A DNA stretch of 64,000 bases, taken from assembly GCF_016741775.1 (NCBI RefSeq), contig NZ_JAERRK010000001.1:744001-808000 (forward strand). Reading direction: 5' to 3'. A program made the position numbers and the translations under genes. Of the stretch, positions 32,644 through 41,583 are shown one piece after another (position 1 is the first letter of the stretch; each line of letters opens with the position of its first letter). A model generated the notes under the pieces. That model saw only the letters and a list, made by a program, of their open reading frames with translations. It did not search any database and was not told where the DNA came from. Origin of the DNA: Streptomyces actinomycinicus (GTDB lineage: Bacteria > Actinomycetota > Actinomycetes > Streptomycetales > Streptomycetaceae).

Positions 32644-33636
32644 TCACTCGCCCTGCGCGGCCGTCAGCCCCTGAACCCGCCCCAGCACCTGCACCGCGCC
32701 GCTGCCGGCGGGGTCCAGTACGGCCTCGTTGGCGATCGACTCCAGCGTCAGGGACTGCTTGACCTCGCCCTTGACGAGGGCCTGCACGTCCTTGTTCGGG
32801 GCCGGCACGGTGCCGCCCGTGTAGGCGGTCCGCTTCTCGTAGTGGTGCGTGGTGAAGAACACGAGCGCCCCGCCGTCCGCCGTGCGCAGCGCGAGCGGCG
32901 CGTAGTCGCCGTCGGTGAGCGGCTCGTCGATGAACTGGCGGACCAGGCCCGGCTTCTCGGCCGCCTTCTTGCGGTCCGCGCGCAGCCGGCTGGTGTCACG
33001 GCCGTCCGCGAACGTCTTCCCGCCGCTCTTGAGGTAGGTCGCGTACGTCCTGCTCAGCTCGTCCGGACGGACCGCGAGCTGGGAGGTGTCCGCCGGTACC
33101 GCCTCGGCCCAGCCGTCCTCGTCCGTCCTGAACTGCGGTACGGCACCGGGCGCCATGAGCGTCAGATACGCCACCTGCCACCGCTCGCCGAGGTCGTTGC
33201 GGGTGAACACCAGCACCCAGCGGGCGTCACCGCCCTTGTTCCCCTTGGCGTCGGCGACGAACCAGCGGGGCCAGCCGGCCTTCTTCGGGATCGTGATCTT
33301 CACGTCCGTCAGCGTCAGCGGGGTGTGGTCGGCGTTGCCCGACGGGCTGTTGGTGCGCCCGGCCTTCAGCCGGGCGGAGTCGATGTCGGCGAGGGCACCG
33401 GTGACGTACGGCGCGTCCAGGGAGCTGTCGTAGGCCTCGTCGGCCTTGTTGTACGCGTCCGTGAACGCGGTCAGCGCCCTGGCGGCCTCGGCACGGGTGG
33501 CCGCGGGGAGCACCTCGCGCTCCCCGTGCACCACCACACAGCCGCTCGCCGTCACCGACAAAGCGGTCAGCGAGGCAGCTATGAGTGCGTTCCGGTCACG
33601 CCTGCGAAGCCGTCGACGGCTGCGTTCCCTGGTCAT
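32644..33636 (-). CDS. Putative lipoprotein of the Efe iron-uptake locus
   Basis: A 330-residue exported protein. The basic N-terminus and hydrophobic stretch end in the lipobox VTASGC (Cys about residue 33), so it should be anchored to the outer face of the membrane. The mature part has no motif I can name; it alternates short helices and strands (RWVLVFTRNDLGERWQVAYL). Its start lies 41 bases inside the 3' end of the permease gene efeU, so it is the fourth gene of the efeO-efeB-efeU transcript. A role in iron uptake is an inference from that overlap. Confidence 0.8.
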   Translation of the reverse strand: MTRERSRRRLRRRDRNALIAASLTALSVTASGCVVVHGEREVLPAATRAEAARALTAFTDAYNKADEAYDSSLDAPYVTGALADIDSARLKAGRTNSPSGNADHTPLTLTDVKITIPKKAGWPRWFVADAKGNKGGDARWVLVFTRNDLGERWQVAYLTLMAPGAVPQFRTDEDGWAEAVPADTSQLAVRPDELSRTYATYLKSGGKTFADGRDTSRLRADRKKAAEKPGLVRQFIDEPLTDGDYAPLALRTADGGALVFFTTHHYEKRTAYTGGTVPAPNKDVQALVKGEVKQSLTLESIANEAVLDPAGSGAVQVLGRVQGLTAAQGE

Positions 33637-34468
33637 CGGGCTCCTTCACCTTCCCCTTCCCGGAGGCGAACCCTACCGGGGACAGGAACAGCGCGAGCAC
33701 CGGGACCAGATACAGCGCCCACACCGTGATCTGGACGACCGTCGGGTCCGGCTGGAAGTTGAAGACGCCCTTCAGCAGCGTGCCGTACCAGCTGTCCGGC
33801 GGGATGGTGCCGCTGATGTCGAAGGCCAGCTTGTTGATGCCCGGGATCCAGTCGGCCTCCTGCAGGTCGTGGACGCCGTACGCGAGCACGCCCGCCGCGA
33901 CCACGACCAGCATGCCGCCGGTCCAGGTGAAGAACTTGGCCAGGTTGATCTTCAGGGCGCCGCGGTAGAACAGCCAGCCCAGCAGGACGGCGGTGGCGAG
34001 GCCGAGGGCGACCCCGACCAGCGGGCGCGGGGTGCCGTCGCTCGCCGCGTGCACCGACGCCCACACGAACAGCGCGGTCTCCAGGCCCTCCCGGCCGACC
34101 GCGAGGAAGGCGGTGGCGACCAGTGCGCCCGTGCCCAGGGCGAGGGCGGCGTTCAGCTTGCCGTGCAGCTCCGACCTCAGGTGCCGGGCGGTGCGCCGCA
34201 TCCAGAACACCATCCAGGTCACCAGGCCCACGGCGACGATCGACAGGGAGCCGCCGAGCGCCTCCTGCGCCTGGAACGTCAGCTCCTGGGAGCCGAACTC
34301 CAGGGCGCAGCCGAAGCCCATGGCGATGGCGATCGCGATGCCGATGCCGGCCCAGATCGGCTTCAGGGCGTCCCTGCGGCCGGTCTTGACCAGGTAGGCG
34401 ATCAGGATGCAGACGACGAGCGACGCCTCCAGCCCCTCGCGCAGGCCGATCAGATAGTTGGAGAACAC
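33596..34468 (-). CDS. efeU: EfeU/FTR1-family iron permease
   Basis: A 290-residue membrane protein with about seven helices. Both iron-coordinating REGLE motifs are present: LIGLREGLEASLVVC in helix 1 and AVGREGLETALFVW in helix 4. It transports ferric iron across the membrane, receiving it from EfeO and EfeB. The order efeO, efeB, efeU on the minus strand is close to the usual efeUOB set. It lies 3 bases after the peroxidase gene stop. Its 3' end overlaps the lipoprotein start. Confidence 0.93.
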   Translation of the reverse strand: MFSNYLIGLREGLEASLVVCILIAYLVKTGRRDALKPIWAGIGIAIAIAMGFGCALEFGSQELTFQAQEALGGSLSIVAVGLVTWMVFWMRRTARHLRSELHGKLNAALALGTGALVATAFLAVGREGLETALFVWASVHAASDGTPRPLVGVALGLATAVLLGWLFYRGALKINLAKFFTWTGGMLVVVAAGVLAYGVHDLQEADWIPGINKLAFDISGTIPPDSWYGTLLKGVFNFQPDPTVVQITVWALYLVPVLALFLSPVGFASGKGKVKEPDDQGTQPSTASQA

Positions 34469-34471
34469 GGG

Positions 34472-35722
34472 CTACGCCTCCTTCGAGAACAGCGTGCGAC
34501 CCCACCAGTCGCCGGAGTCCCGGACGCCCGGGGGCACCGCGAAGACCGCCGAACCCACGTGCTGGATGTACTCGTTGAGCGCGTCCTGCGCCGACAGCCT
34601 GCGCTGGACCGGGATGAAGCCCTTGCGCACGTCCCGCTGGTAGGCGAGGAAGAACAGGCCCGCGTCCAGCCGGCCGAGGCCGTCGGTGCCGTCGGTGAAG
34701 GAGTAGCCGCGCCGCAGGATGGTGGCCCCGTCGTTGGAGTCGGGGTGCGCGAGCCGCACGTGCGCGTCCGGCTTCATCGCCTTCAGGAACGGCGCGTCGT
34801 GCTCCTTGGCCTTGCCGACCGGGGCGCCCTCGCGCTTGTCCCGGCCGAACACGTCCTCCTGCTCCTGCAGCGAGGTGCGGTCCCAGGTCTCGATGTTCAT
34901 GCGGATGCGCCGGGCGACGAGGTACGACCCGCCGGTCATCCAGTCCTGCCCGTCACCGTCGCCGACCCACACGAACTTCTTCAGCCGGTCCGTCTCGGTA
35001 CCCGCGATGTTGCGGGTGCCGTCCTTGAAGCCCATGAGGTTGCGCGGCGTCTGCGCGTCGGGGGTGGTGGAGGAGGTCTTGCCGAACCCGAGCTGGGACC
35101 AGCGGATGGCGACCTTGCCGAAGCCGATCCGGGCCAGGTTGCGGATGGCGTGCACGGCGACCTGCGGGTCGTCGGCGCAGGCCTGGACGCACAGGTCACC
35201 GCCGGTGCGGGTCCGGTCCAGGTTGTCGCCGGGGAACTTGGGCAGGTCGACCAGGGCCTCGGGACGCTTGTCGCGCAGACCGAACTTGTCGAAGAGCGAC
35301 GGCCCGAACCCGATGGTCAGCGTCAGCCGGGACGGCTTGAGGCCGAGCGCCTCACCGGTGTCGTCCGGCGGGGCCTCGGCGAGCCCGCCGTACGCGCCCT
35401 CGCCGACGGCCTTGCCCTGGGTCATCCGGCGGGCCGCCTCGGTCCAGTCCTTGAGCATCTGGACGAACTCGGCGCGGTCCTCGGTCTTCACGTCGAACGC
35501 GGCGAAGTGCAGCCGGTCCTGGACCGGCGTGGCGATGCCGGCCTGATGCGCGCCGTGGAACTCCACCGCGCCGCCCGTCTCGGCGGCCACCGGGTCCACG
35601 TCGTTGCCCGTCCTGGCCATCGCCACGGCCCCGCCGGCCGCGGCGGCCCCGAGCGCGAGCCCGGCACCGCCCCAGCCGATCAGTGCGCGACGCGACGGAG
35701 TGCTTCCCTGGGTCTCGGTCAT
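34472..35722 (-). CDS. efeB: EfeB: Tat-exported dye-decolorizing (DyP) heme peroxidase
   Basis: A 416-residue DyP-type peroxidase with a twin-arginine signal (PSRRALIGWGGAGLALGAAA). The DyP GxxDG motif is NLMGFKDGTRN near residue 230, with the proximal His and distal Arg regions downstream (AHPDSNDGATILRRGYSF). In the Efe system it works with EfeO outside the membrane, possibly oxidising ferrous iron or freeing iron from heme. It lies 16 bases after efeO and directly precedes efeU, in one operon under an iron box. Confidence 0.93.
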   Translation of the reverse strand: MTETQGSTPSRRALIGWGGAGLALGAAAAGGAVAMARTGNDVDPVAAETGGAVEFHGAHQAGIATPVQDRLHFAAFDVKTEDRAEFVQMLKDWTEAARRMTQGKAVGEGAYGGLAEAPPDDTGEALGLKPSRLTLTIGFGPSLFDKFGLRDKRPEALVDLPKFPGDNLDRTRTGGDLCVQACADDPQVAVHAIRNLARIGFGKVAIRWSQLGFGKTSSTTPDAQTPRNLMGFKDGTRNIAGTETDRLKKFVWVGDGDGQDWMTGGSYLVARRIRMNIETWDRTSLQEQEDVFGRDKREGAPVGKAKEHDAPFLKAMKPDAHVRLAHPDSNDGATILRRGYSFTDGTDGLGRLDAGLFFLAYQRDVRKGFIPVQRRLSAQDALNEYIQHVGSAVFAVPPGVRDSGDWWGRTLFSKEA

Positions 35723-35738
35723 CGCCCTTGCCCCCCTG

Positions 35739-36875
35739 CTACTTCACGACCGCGGCGGCGAGCTTGGACAGCGGCTCGGCGAGCGCGTTCACCGCGTCCG
35801 ACAGCTCCTTGCGCTGGTCCTTGGTGACCTTGTCGTAGGAGACGAAGTCGTACGAGTCCTTGTCCGAGCGGTACTTGTCGAGCAGCGCGTCCAGCGCCGT
35901 GAACTGCTTGTCCAGTTCCCCGGCCAGCGCCGGGTCGTTCTTCGCGGCGACCGGCTTCAGCAGCTCGTACGCCTTCTGGGCGCCCTCGACGTTGCCCTTG
36001 AAGTCGACCAGGTCGGTGTGGGCGTAGCGGTCCTCCTCACCGGTGACCTTGCCCGTGGCGACCTCGTCGAGCAGTTCCTTGGCGCCGTTGGCCATGGAGG
36101 TCGGGGTGATCTCGGCCTTGCCGACCCGGCCCTGCCAGTCCTTCAGGTCCTTCACCAGCTGGTCGGCGAGGGTCTTCTCCTCGGCGCCGATCTTCTTGTC
36201 CTGCCAGAGGGCCTTCTCCAGGCGGTGCCAGCCGGTCCACTTCTGGCCGTCCTCCAGGCCGTCCTCGCGGACGTCGACCTTGGGGTCGATGTCGCCGAAG
36301 GACTCGGCGACCGGCTCGGTGCGCTCCCAGCCGAGGCGGGAGATGCCATAGGCCTTCTTGGCGGCCTCGAGGTCGCCGTCCTTGACGGCCTTCACGAAGG
36401 TCTCGACACGCGGCAGCGTCTCGTCGGCCTGGTCCTGGGCGTACTGGCGGTAGTCGGCGACGGCCTTGTCCAGCCTGGGGTCGCGCTTGGCGGCGCTGCC
36501 GCCGCCGGTCACGGTGAGCTTCTGCCGGACGCCGTGGCCCTTCATGCCGGGCCGGCAGGCGATCTCGTACGAGCCCGCCTTCACCTCGGCGGTGAGGGTG
36601 TACTTGGTCCCCGGGCCGATGTTCTCCTTCTCGGAGACGATCCGGTCGTCCGGGAAGAGGATCTCGACCTCGGTCGCCTGCGAGCCCTTGTTCTCGATCT
36701 TCAGGGTGACGTGGCCGGCCGGGGTGGTCTTGGCGGAGGTGTCGCACTTGGCGTCGGCCGCGGTGACCCGGATGGCGTCGCCGTCCTTGGCATCGCTCTT
36801 CGCGGTGCAGGCCGAGAGGGCGGTCAGAGCGGCCGCGGTGGCGGCGGCGGTGACGGTCAGTCGGACGGCTCGCAT
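35739..36875 (-). CDS. efeO: EfeO: periplasmic-type iron-binding lipoprotein
   Basis: A 378-residue secreted protein. The signal peptide ends in a lipobox (ALTALSACTAKSD), then comes a cupredoxin-like domain (about residues 30-135; GHVTLKIENKGSQATEVEIL). A C-terminal M75/imelysin domain has the HxxE metal motif in WTGWHRLEKALWQDK. It captures iron outside the membrane for EfeU. It is the first gene of the operon. A 19-bp iron box ends 42 bases upstream of the ATG, predicting repression by a DmdR/IdeR-type regulator when iron is plentiful. Confidence 0.93.
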   Translation of the reverse strand: MRAVRLTVTAAATAAALTALSACTAKSDAKDGDAIRVTAADAKCDTSAKTTPAGHVTLKIENKGSQATEVEILFPDDRIVSEKENIGPGTKYTLTAEVKAGSYEIACRPGMKGHGVRQKLTVTGGGSAAKRDPRLDKAVADYRQYAQDQADETLPRVETFVKAVKDGDLEAAKKAYGISRLGWERTEPVAESFGDIDPKVDVREDGLEDGQKWTGWHRLEKALWQDKKIGAEEKTLADQLVKDLKDWQGRVGKAEITPTSMANGAKELLDEVATGKVTGEEDRYAHTDLVDFKGNVEGAQKAYELLKPVAAKNDPALAGELDKQFTALDALLDKYRSDKDSYDFVSYDKVTKDQRKELSDAVNALAEPLSKLAAAVVK

Positions 36876-36916
36876 GCAGGCTCCAAGCGGATCTGGTCTG
36901 GTGAGGCTGCCCTAAC

Positions 36917-36935
36917 TTACATGAGGCTTACCTCA
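36917..36935. promoter_or_regulatory. Iron box (DmdR/IdeR-type) upstream of efeO
   Basis: TTACATGAGGCTTACCTCA matches 14 of 19 positions of the DmdR/IdeR consensus TTAGGTTAGGCTCACCTAA, including the central AGGCT-ACCT. A second related half-site (GTGAGGCTGCCCTAAC) lies at 36901-36916. The remainder of the gap to the phzF-like gene holds a small hairpin, TGGCTC-AAAA-GAGCCA (37000-37015), and no gene. Confidence 0.75.
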
Positions 36936-37234
36936 CCCATACCCCTGCGGGTCGTGATTCAGCTCTCACGTGGATCTCACAGGCACGGCTTGATCTCACT
37001 GGCTCAAAAGAGCCACCAGGGAACGGTAAAGGAAAGGTCAAGGGGGAACGTCTGGCGGGCCGCCCCGCCCCGCCACCCCGGGGACCGGGCGCATGCGGGC
37101 GGCCGTGGAGCGCGGCTGCGGTGATGCCGTCGCCGAACCGGCCCACGAGCCGCCTGACGTCCCCGCCCGGCCACTGCCCGGTGGTGTCCGCGCCCGGGAC
37201 GCGCCGGCCCGGGCCGCGATGTTTCAATTCCCAA

Positions 37235-37879
37235 GTGACTGATTACGACGTACTCCGCGTCTTCTGCGGGCCGAACGGCGGCTACGGCAACGAGCTGGGC
37301 GTCGTCCGTGAGGGCTCGGTGCTGCCCGAGCGCGCCGACCGGCAGGAGCTGGCGCGCAAACTCGGCTTCAGCGAGACCGTGTTCGTGGACGACCCCGAGC
37401 GCGGAGTGATCGACATCTACACCCCCACCCTGCGCCTGCCCTTCGCCGGGTACCCCTGCGTCGGCGCGGCCTGGCTGCTCGACGTGCCCGAGCTGGTCAC
37501 CCCCGCGGGGATCGTCGGGGCCCGGCAGGACGGCGAGTTCAGCTGGATCGAGGCCCGCGCCGAGTGGGCGCCGCCGCGCGTGCTGCGCCAGTACGCCACC
37601 GCCGCCGAGGTGGAGGCGCTCGACGTGCCGGGTCCGGGCGAGTGGATCTACGCATGGGCCTGGGAGGACGAGGCGGCCGGGCGGGTGCGGGCCCGCGCCT
37701 TCCCGGGCCGTGACGACGGCATCGAGGAGGACGAGGCGACGGGCGCGGCGGCGCTGCTCCTCACCCACCGGCTGGGCCGGGCGCTGAACATCATCCAGGG
37801 CAGGGGTTCGCAGCTCCTGACGGCCCCTCAGCCGCACGGCTGGATCGAGGTCGGGGGACGGGTGCGCCTGGAGCGCTGA
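37235..37879 (+). CDS. PhzF-family protein
   Basis: A 214-residue PhzF-like protein, shorter than the usual 260-300. The N-terminal half has the typical YDVLRVFCGPNGGYGNELGV, the EETVFV-like SETVFVDDPERG, and TLRLPFAGYPCVGAAWLL. The C-terminal GxGSQ motif is QGRGSQLLTAPQPHGWIEVG. PhzF enzymes isomerise or epimerise small molecules; the catalytic Glu of PhzF corresponds to the region of NELGV/SETVF. The start is GTG 37235 (VTDYDVLRVF). It stands alone. Confidence 0.88.
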   Translation: MTDYDVLRVFCGPNGGYGNELGVVREGSVLPERADRQELARKLGFSETVFVDDPERGVIDIYTPTLRLPFAGYPCVGAAWLLDVPELVTPAGIVGARQDGEFSWIEARAEWAPPRVLRQYATAAEVEALDVPGPGEWIYAWAWEDEAAGRVRARAFPGRDDGIEEDEATGAAALLLTHRLGRALNIIQGRGSQLLTAPQPHGWIEVGGRVRLER

Positions 37880-37995
37880 CCGAAGCACCCGGCCGGGTGG
37901 CCGCCCGCACCCCCGTTCGGGTGGTTCCGCGTGTGCGCGCGAGGGTGAGCGGGGACCTCTGGGCGTGACCAGTCCCCCTCCTCGAGAGGAGCACC

Positions 37996-38193
37996 ATGCG
38001 CATCAGATCTGTCCTGGCCGCGACCGCTCTCGCCGCCGCGCTGGTTGCCACCGGCGCCACGTCGGCCGCCGCCTACACCTACGAAGTGCATGACGACGGC
38101 GGGGCGGTCTGCAGCCCCTACTCCGGCGGACTCACCACGCTGGAGAACCACGCGACCTGGTCCGGCACCCACTGCAGCGACTACCTGCGCTGA
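37996..38193 (+). CDS. Small secreted peptide with two cysteines
   Basis: A 65-residue protein. A clear signal peptide (MRIRSVLAATALAAALVATG then ATSAAA-Y) leaves a mature peptide of about 38 residues. It contains two cysteines (AVCSPYSG and GTHCSDYLR), well placed for one intrachain disulfide, and is rich in Ser/Thr/Tyr/Gly. GAGAGGAGCACC before the ATG is a strong ribosome binding site. A strong hairpin terminator follows 6 bases after the stop. The mature function is unknown; a surface or signalling peptide is possible. Confidence 0.8.
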   Translation: MRIRSVLAATALAAALVATGATSAAAYTYEVHDDGGAVCSPYSGGLTTLENHATWSGTHCSDYLR

Positions 38194-38199
38194 TCCGGC

Positions 38200-38234
38200 C
38201 CGGGTCCCCCTCCCGCACACGGCGGGGGACCCGG
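38200..38234. terminator. Bidirectional hairpin terminator
   Basis: CCGGGTCCCCC (38200-38210) pairs with GGGGGACCCGG (38224-38234) around a 13-base loop, between the small secreted peptide and the convergent heme oxygenase gene. Confidence 0.8.
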
Positions 38235-38244
38235 CCGGCAGGGC

Positions 38245-38892
38245 TCACGCCGACTGCGGGAACTCCTCACCCAGGGCCCGGAAGACGTCGGTGTTCAGCG
38301 CGAACGCCCGCTTGCACTCGCCCACGACCCGCTGTCTCCCCAGGTCGTCCAGGGGCATCGCGTCCAGCAGCTCCCGGTAACCCCGCTTGAACGCCGCCGG
38401 GTTGGCGATCTCCTCGAAGACGTAGAAGCGGACGCCGTCGCCCTTCTTCGCGAAGCCCCACGCCTTCTCCGCCCTGTCGCGGATGATCTGGCCGCCGGAG
38501 AGGTCGCCGAGGTACCGCGTGTAGTGATGGGCGACGTAACCGCCCGGCCAGCGCTCGGCACACTTACGCACCCGGTCCGCGTACGTCAGCGTCGCCGGCA
38601 GCGCGCTCAGGCCCGCCCGCCAGTCCGGCCCCCGCAGATGGGCCAGGTCCCGCTCCAGCGCGGGCAGCCGCAGCAGCTCCGGCCGGACGAACGGCCCCGC
38701 CACCGGGTCCGCGGCCAGCCGCTCCACCGCGCTCTCCAGGGCCTCGTACACGAACCACAGCTGCTCGGTGTAGCGCGCGTACGCCGTCAGGCCGAGCCGG
38801 CCGCCGAGCAGGTCGCCCATGAACGCCGAGGCCTCCGCCTCGGCGTGCTGTTCGTGCGACGCCGTGCGGATGAGGGTCGAGAACGGCTCCAT
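38245..38892 (-). CDS. Heme oxygenase (biliverdin-producing)
   Basis: A 215-residue HO-1-type heme oxygenase that opens heme to biliverdin, carbon monoxide and iron. The proximal His lies near the N-terminus (LIRTASHEQHAEAEASAF). The distal helix has the flexible glycines in YLGDLSGGQIIRDRAEK, and the C-terminal half has FYVFEEI. Length is standard. ATG 38892 with GAGGAG upstream is used. It lies about 1.4 kb from the efe operon, suiting an iron-acquisition neighbourhood. A perfect palindrome sits just upstream (38920-38937). Confidence 0.93.
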   Translation of the reverse strand: MEPFSTLIRTASHEQHAEAEASAFMGDLLGGRLGLTAYARYTEQLWFVYEALESAVERLAADPVAGPFVRPELLRLPALERDLAHLRGPDWRAGLSALPATLTYADRVRKCAERWPGGYVAHHYTRYLGDLSGGQIIRDRAEKAWGFAKKGDGVRFYVFEEIANPAAFKRGYRELLDAMPLDDLGRQRVVGECKRAFALNTDVFRALGEEFPQSA

Positions 38893-38919
38893 GGGCACTC
38901 CTCGGTTTGCCGACCTGCT

Positions 38920-38937
38920 GTCGGTAAGTTTACCGAC
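38920..38937. promoter_or_regulatory. Palindrome upstream of heme oxygenase (operator candidate)
   Basis: GTCGGTAA-GT-TTACCGAC: perfect 8-bp arms around 2 bp, 28 bases before the heme oxygenase start codon. Related TGTCGG half-sites flank it. It does not match the iron-box consensus, so another regulator is likely. A GGCACC hexamer repeat (5 copies, 38987-39016) lies further upstream. Confidence 0.6.
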
Positions 38938-39091
38938 GTGGTGTCGGAAAAAAACAGCGGGACGGGACCCGTGGCGGGATCCGGCCGGCACCGGCACCGG
39001 CACCGGCACCGGCACCGACGCGGGGCCGGGCGAGGGGCGCGGGAAGAAACCCGCCCCGGCAGGCCGGAGCGGGCTCGGCGGGGCGGCCGGG

Positions 39092-39949
39092 TCACGGCAG
39101 GGTCAGGATCTCCGCGCCGGTCTCCGTCACCACCAGCGTGTGCTCGAACTGGGCCGTCCGCTTGCGGTCCTTGGTCACGACCGTCCAGCCGTCGTCCCAC
39201 ATGTCGTACTCGTGCGTGCCCAGCGTCAGCATCGGCTCGATCGTGAACGTCATCCCCGGCTGCATGACCGTCGTCGCGTGCGGGCTGTCGTAGTGCGGGA
39301 TGATCAGGCCCGAGTGGAACGACGAGTTGATGCCGTGACCGGTGAAGTCGCGGACGACGCCGTAGCCGAAGCGCTTGGCGTACGACTCGATGACCCGGCC
39401 GATGATGTTGATCTGCCGGCCGGGCTTGACGGCCTTGACCGCGCGCTCGAGGGACTCGCGGGTGCGCTCCACCAGCAGCCGCGACTCCTCGTCCACGTCA
39501 CCGACCAGGTAGGTGGCGTTGTTGTCACCGTGCACCCCGCCGATGTACGCCGTGACGTCCAGGTTGACGATGTCGCCGTCCTTCAGGACCGTCGAGTCCG
39601 GGATGCCGTGGCAGATCACCTCGTTGACCGAGGTGCACAGGGACTTCGGGAAGCCGCGGTAGCCGAGCGTGGAGGGGTAGGCCCCGTGGTCGCACATGTA
39701 GTCGTGGGCGACCTTGTCCAGCTGGTCCGTGGTCACCCCGGGCGCGATGATCTTCGCGGCCTCCGCCATCGCCCGCGCGGCGATGCGGCCGGCGATCCGC
39801 ATCGCCTCGACGGTCTCGGCGGTCTGCACCTCCGGGCCGGTGTACGGCGTCGGCGCGGGCTTGCCGACGTACTCGGGACGGCGGATGTTTCCGGGGACCG
39901 AACGGGTGGGAGACAGCTCCCCTGGTACGAGCAGCGACTGGCCAGACAT
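39092..39949 (-). CDS. map: Methionine aminopeptidase, type I
   Basis: A 285-residue MetAP I, which removes the initiator methionine from nascent proteins. The five metal ligands are all visible: two Asp in [20 protein letters not shown], His in [11 protein letters not shown], Glu in TIEPMLTLG and Glu in AQFEHTLVV. The N-terminal extension of about 40 residues ([20 protein letters not shown]) is the actinobacterial MapA/B-type linker with its PxxP-like motif. The start is ATG 39949. Confidence 0.95.
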   Translation of the reverse strand: MSGQSLLVPGELSPTRSVPGNIRRPEYVGKPAPTPYTGPEVQTAETVEAMRIAGRIAARAMAEAAKIIAPGVTTDQLDKVAHDYMCDHGAYPSTLGYRGFPKSLCTSVNEVICHGIPDSTVLKDGDIVNLDVTAYIGGVHGDNNATYLVGDVDEESRLLVERTRESLERAVKAVKPGRQINIIGRVIESYAKRFGYGVVRDFTGHGINSSFHSGLIIPHYDSPHATTVMQPGMTFTIEPMLTLGTHEYDMWDDGWTVVTKDRKRTAQFEHTLVVTETGAEILTLP

Positions 39950-40007
39950 ACCAGCGAGTCTAACCAGCGGACATGGGGGAACATGTCGGTGGCGAGAGGA
40001 GCTGGTC

Positions 40008-40238
40008 ATGGCCCTGTTCAAGAAGCGCACGGTCGGCAAGCCGGGCGAGTGGTACTACTGCCTGGAGCACAAGAAGGTCGAGGAGGGCCCGGACTGCCCG
40101 GGCAAGGACCGCTTCGGTCCGTACGCCTCCCCGGACGAGGCCCGGCACGCGATGGAGACCGCCGCCGAGCGCAACCTCCAGTGGGAGAACGACCCCAAGT
40201 GGCACGACGCGCCGAAGGGCGACACCCAGGAGCGGTGA
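40008..40238 (+). CDS. Small conserved Streptomyces protein
   Basis: A 76-residue soluble protein, [20 protein letters not shown] then [20 protein letters not shown]. It has two cysteines (YYCLEHKKV and GPDCPGKD), which could form a zinc or redox pair. Codon bias and a strong GAGAGGAG site seven bases before ATG 40008 support it. The function is unknown. It is divergent from map, with only 58 bases between start codons. Confidence 0.85.
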   Translation: MALFKKRTVGKPGEWYYCLEHKKVEEGPDCPGKDRFGPYASPDEARHAMETAAERNLQWENDPKWHDAPKGDTQER

Positions 40239-40247
40239 ACGCACCGG

Positions 40248-41516
40248 TCACACCGGGACGGTCGCGCGTCGCTCGCGCATCCGTACCGCGTGTTCGTTCG
40301 TCCGGGCGTCGTACGACATGAGGCCCGGCAGGCACAGCGCCAGCAGCCCCACCGCGCCCGCGCACGCCAGACCGCCGGACCACACCGAGGCGCGGACGCC
40401 CGCCCAGGCGGCGAGGGCGCCCGCCCAGACCTGGCCGAGCTGCGGGCCGACCGAGTAGGACAGCAGTTCGATCCCGGCGAGCCTGCCGCGCAGCTCGTCC
40501 GGGATCGTCTGGTTCCACATCGCCGCCCGGAAGATCCCGCTGACCATGTCGAAGGCGCCGCCGAGGGCGAGGAACAGCAGCACCAGCCACAGGTTCCCGC
40601 AGACCCCGGCCGCCGCGACCGCCAGCCCCCAGCCGGCCGCGGACAGCGCCACCATCAGCCCGTGCCGGTGCACCCGGGAGGTCCAGCCGCTGGTCAGAGT
40701 CACCAGCAGGGACCCGGCCGGGATGCTCGCGTACATCAGCCCGAGCGCCCAGTCGGCGCCCAGCTCGTCCGCGAGGAACGGCAGCACCGCCAGTGGCATG
40801 GCCAGGAACATCGCCGCGAGGTCGACGGCGTAGGTGCCGAGGAGTTCCTTGCGGCTCCAGGCGTACCGGGCGCCCTCCGCGACGGCCCGGAGCGACGGCC
40901 GCACGGCTTCCTCGGCGGCGGGGGAGGGGGCGATCCGCAGGATGTACGCCAGCGACACCGCGAAGGTCAGCAGATCGGCGGCGTAGGCCCAGCCGAGGCC
41001 GGCGTAGGCGACGACCACGCCCGCCAGTGCCGGGCCGGCGACGCCGCCGACGGTCCAGCGCAGGGAGTTCAGCGAGGCCGCGGCCGGCATGTCGTCGTGG
41101 GCGACGATCCGCGGCCACAGCGAGTCGAGGGCCGGGCGCTGCACGGAGACCAGGGCGGAGGAGAGCGCGGCGACGGCGTACAGCGGCCAGATCGCGGGAT
41201 GCGGCAGCAGCGCGTCGACCAGCAGGGCGGCACTGAGCAGGCCCTGGCCCGCCTCCGTCCACACGATCAGCTTCCGCTTGTCCAGGGCGTCGGCGAGGGC
41301 GCCGCCGTAGAGACCGCACACGACCAGCGGCAGCAGTTCCACGGCACCGATCGCGCCGACGGCCGCGGTGGACTCCGTCAGCTCCTTCAGCTGGACGGGC
41401 AGGGCGACGACGGTCAGGAAACTGCCGAAGTTGCTGATCAGGCCGGACATCCAGAGCCGGCGGAAGTCGCGCGAGGCCTTCCAGGGGGTCAGGTCGGGCA
41501 GGAGGGCGGAGGTCAC
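40248..41516 (-). CDS. MFS transporter (EntS/MFS_3-like)
   Basis: A 422-residue major facilitator with twelve helices. The N-terminus FRRLWMSGLISNFGSFLTVV and the loop GLYGGALADALDKRKLIVWT are typical of the EntS/MFS_3 group, whose members export enterobactin, macrolides or other products. Its stop lies 9 bases from the convergent small gene. Upstream is a five-unit minisatellite. The substrate is unknown. Confidence 0.88.
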   Translation of the reverse strand: MTSALLPDLTPWKASRDFRRLWMSGLISNFGSFLTVVALPVQLKELTESTAAVGAIGAVELLPLVVCGLYGGALADALDKRKLIVWTEAGQGLLSAALLVDALLPHPAIWPLYAVAALSSALVSVQRPALDSLWPRIVAHDDMPAAASLNSLRWTVGGVAGPALAGVVVAYAGLGWAYAADLLTFAVSLAYILRIAPSPAAEEAVRPSLRAVAEGARYAWSRKELLGTYAVDLAAMFLAMPLAVLPFLADELGADWALGLMYASIPAGSLLVTLTSGWTSRVHRHGLMVALSAAGWGLAVAAAGVCGNLWLVLLFLALGGAFDMVSGIFRAAMWNQTIPDELRGRLAGIELLSYSVGPQLGQVWAGALAAWAGVRASVWSGGLACAGAVGLLALCLPGLMSYDARTNEHAVRMRERRATVPV

Positions 41517-41583
41517 TGAGGCATGCTCGACGGCCCGCCCCCACCGGGCAACCGCTTTTCCCCCGATCCGGCCGCCTCCCCCG

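Noticed and set aside
33446..35827. A 793-codon plus-strand frame opposite the efe genes
   Set aside because: Antisense to efeU and efeB, which carry REGLE and DyP motifs; translation is low complexity.
38987..39016. GGCACC hexamer repeat as a regulatory element
   Set aside because: Five short copies in GC-rich non-coding DNA are compatible with simple slippage.
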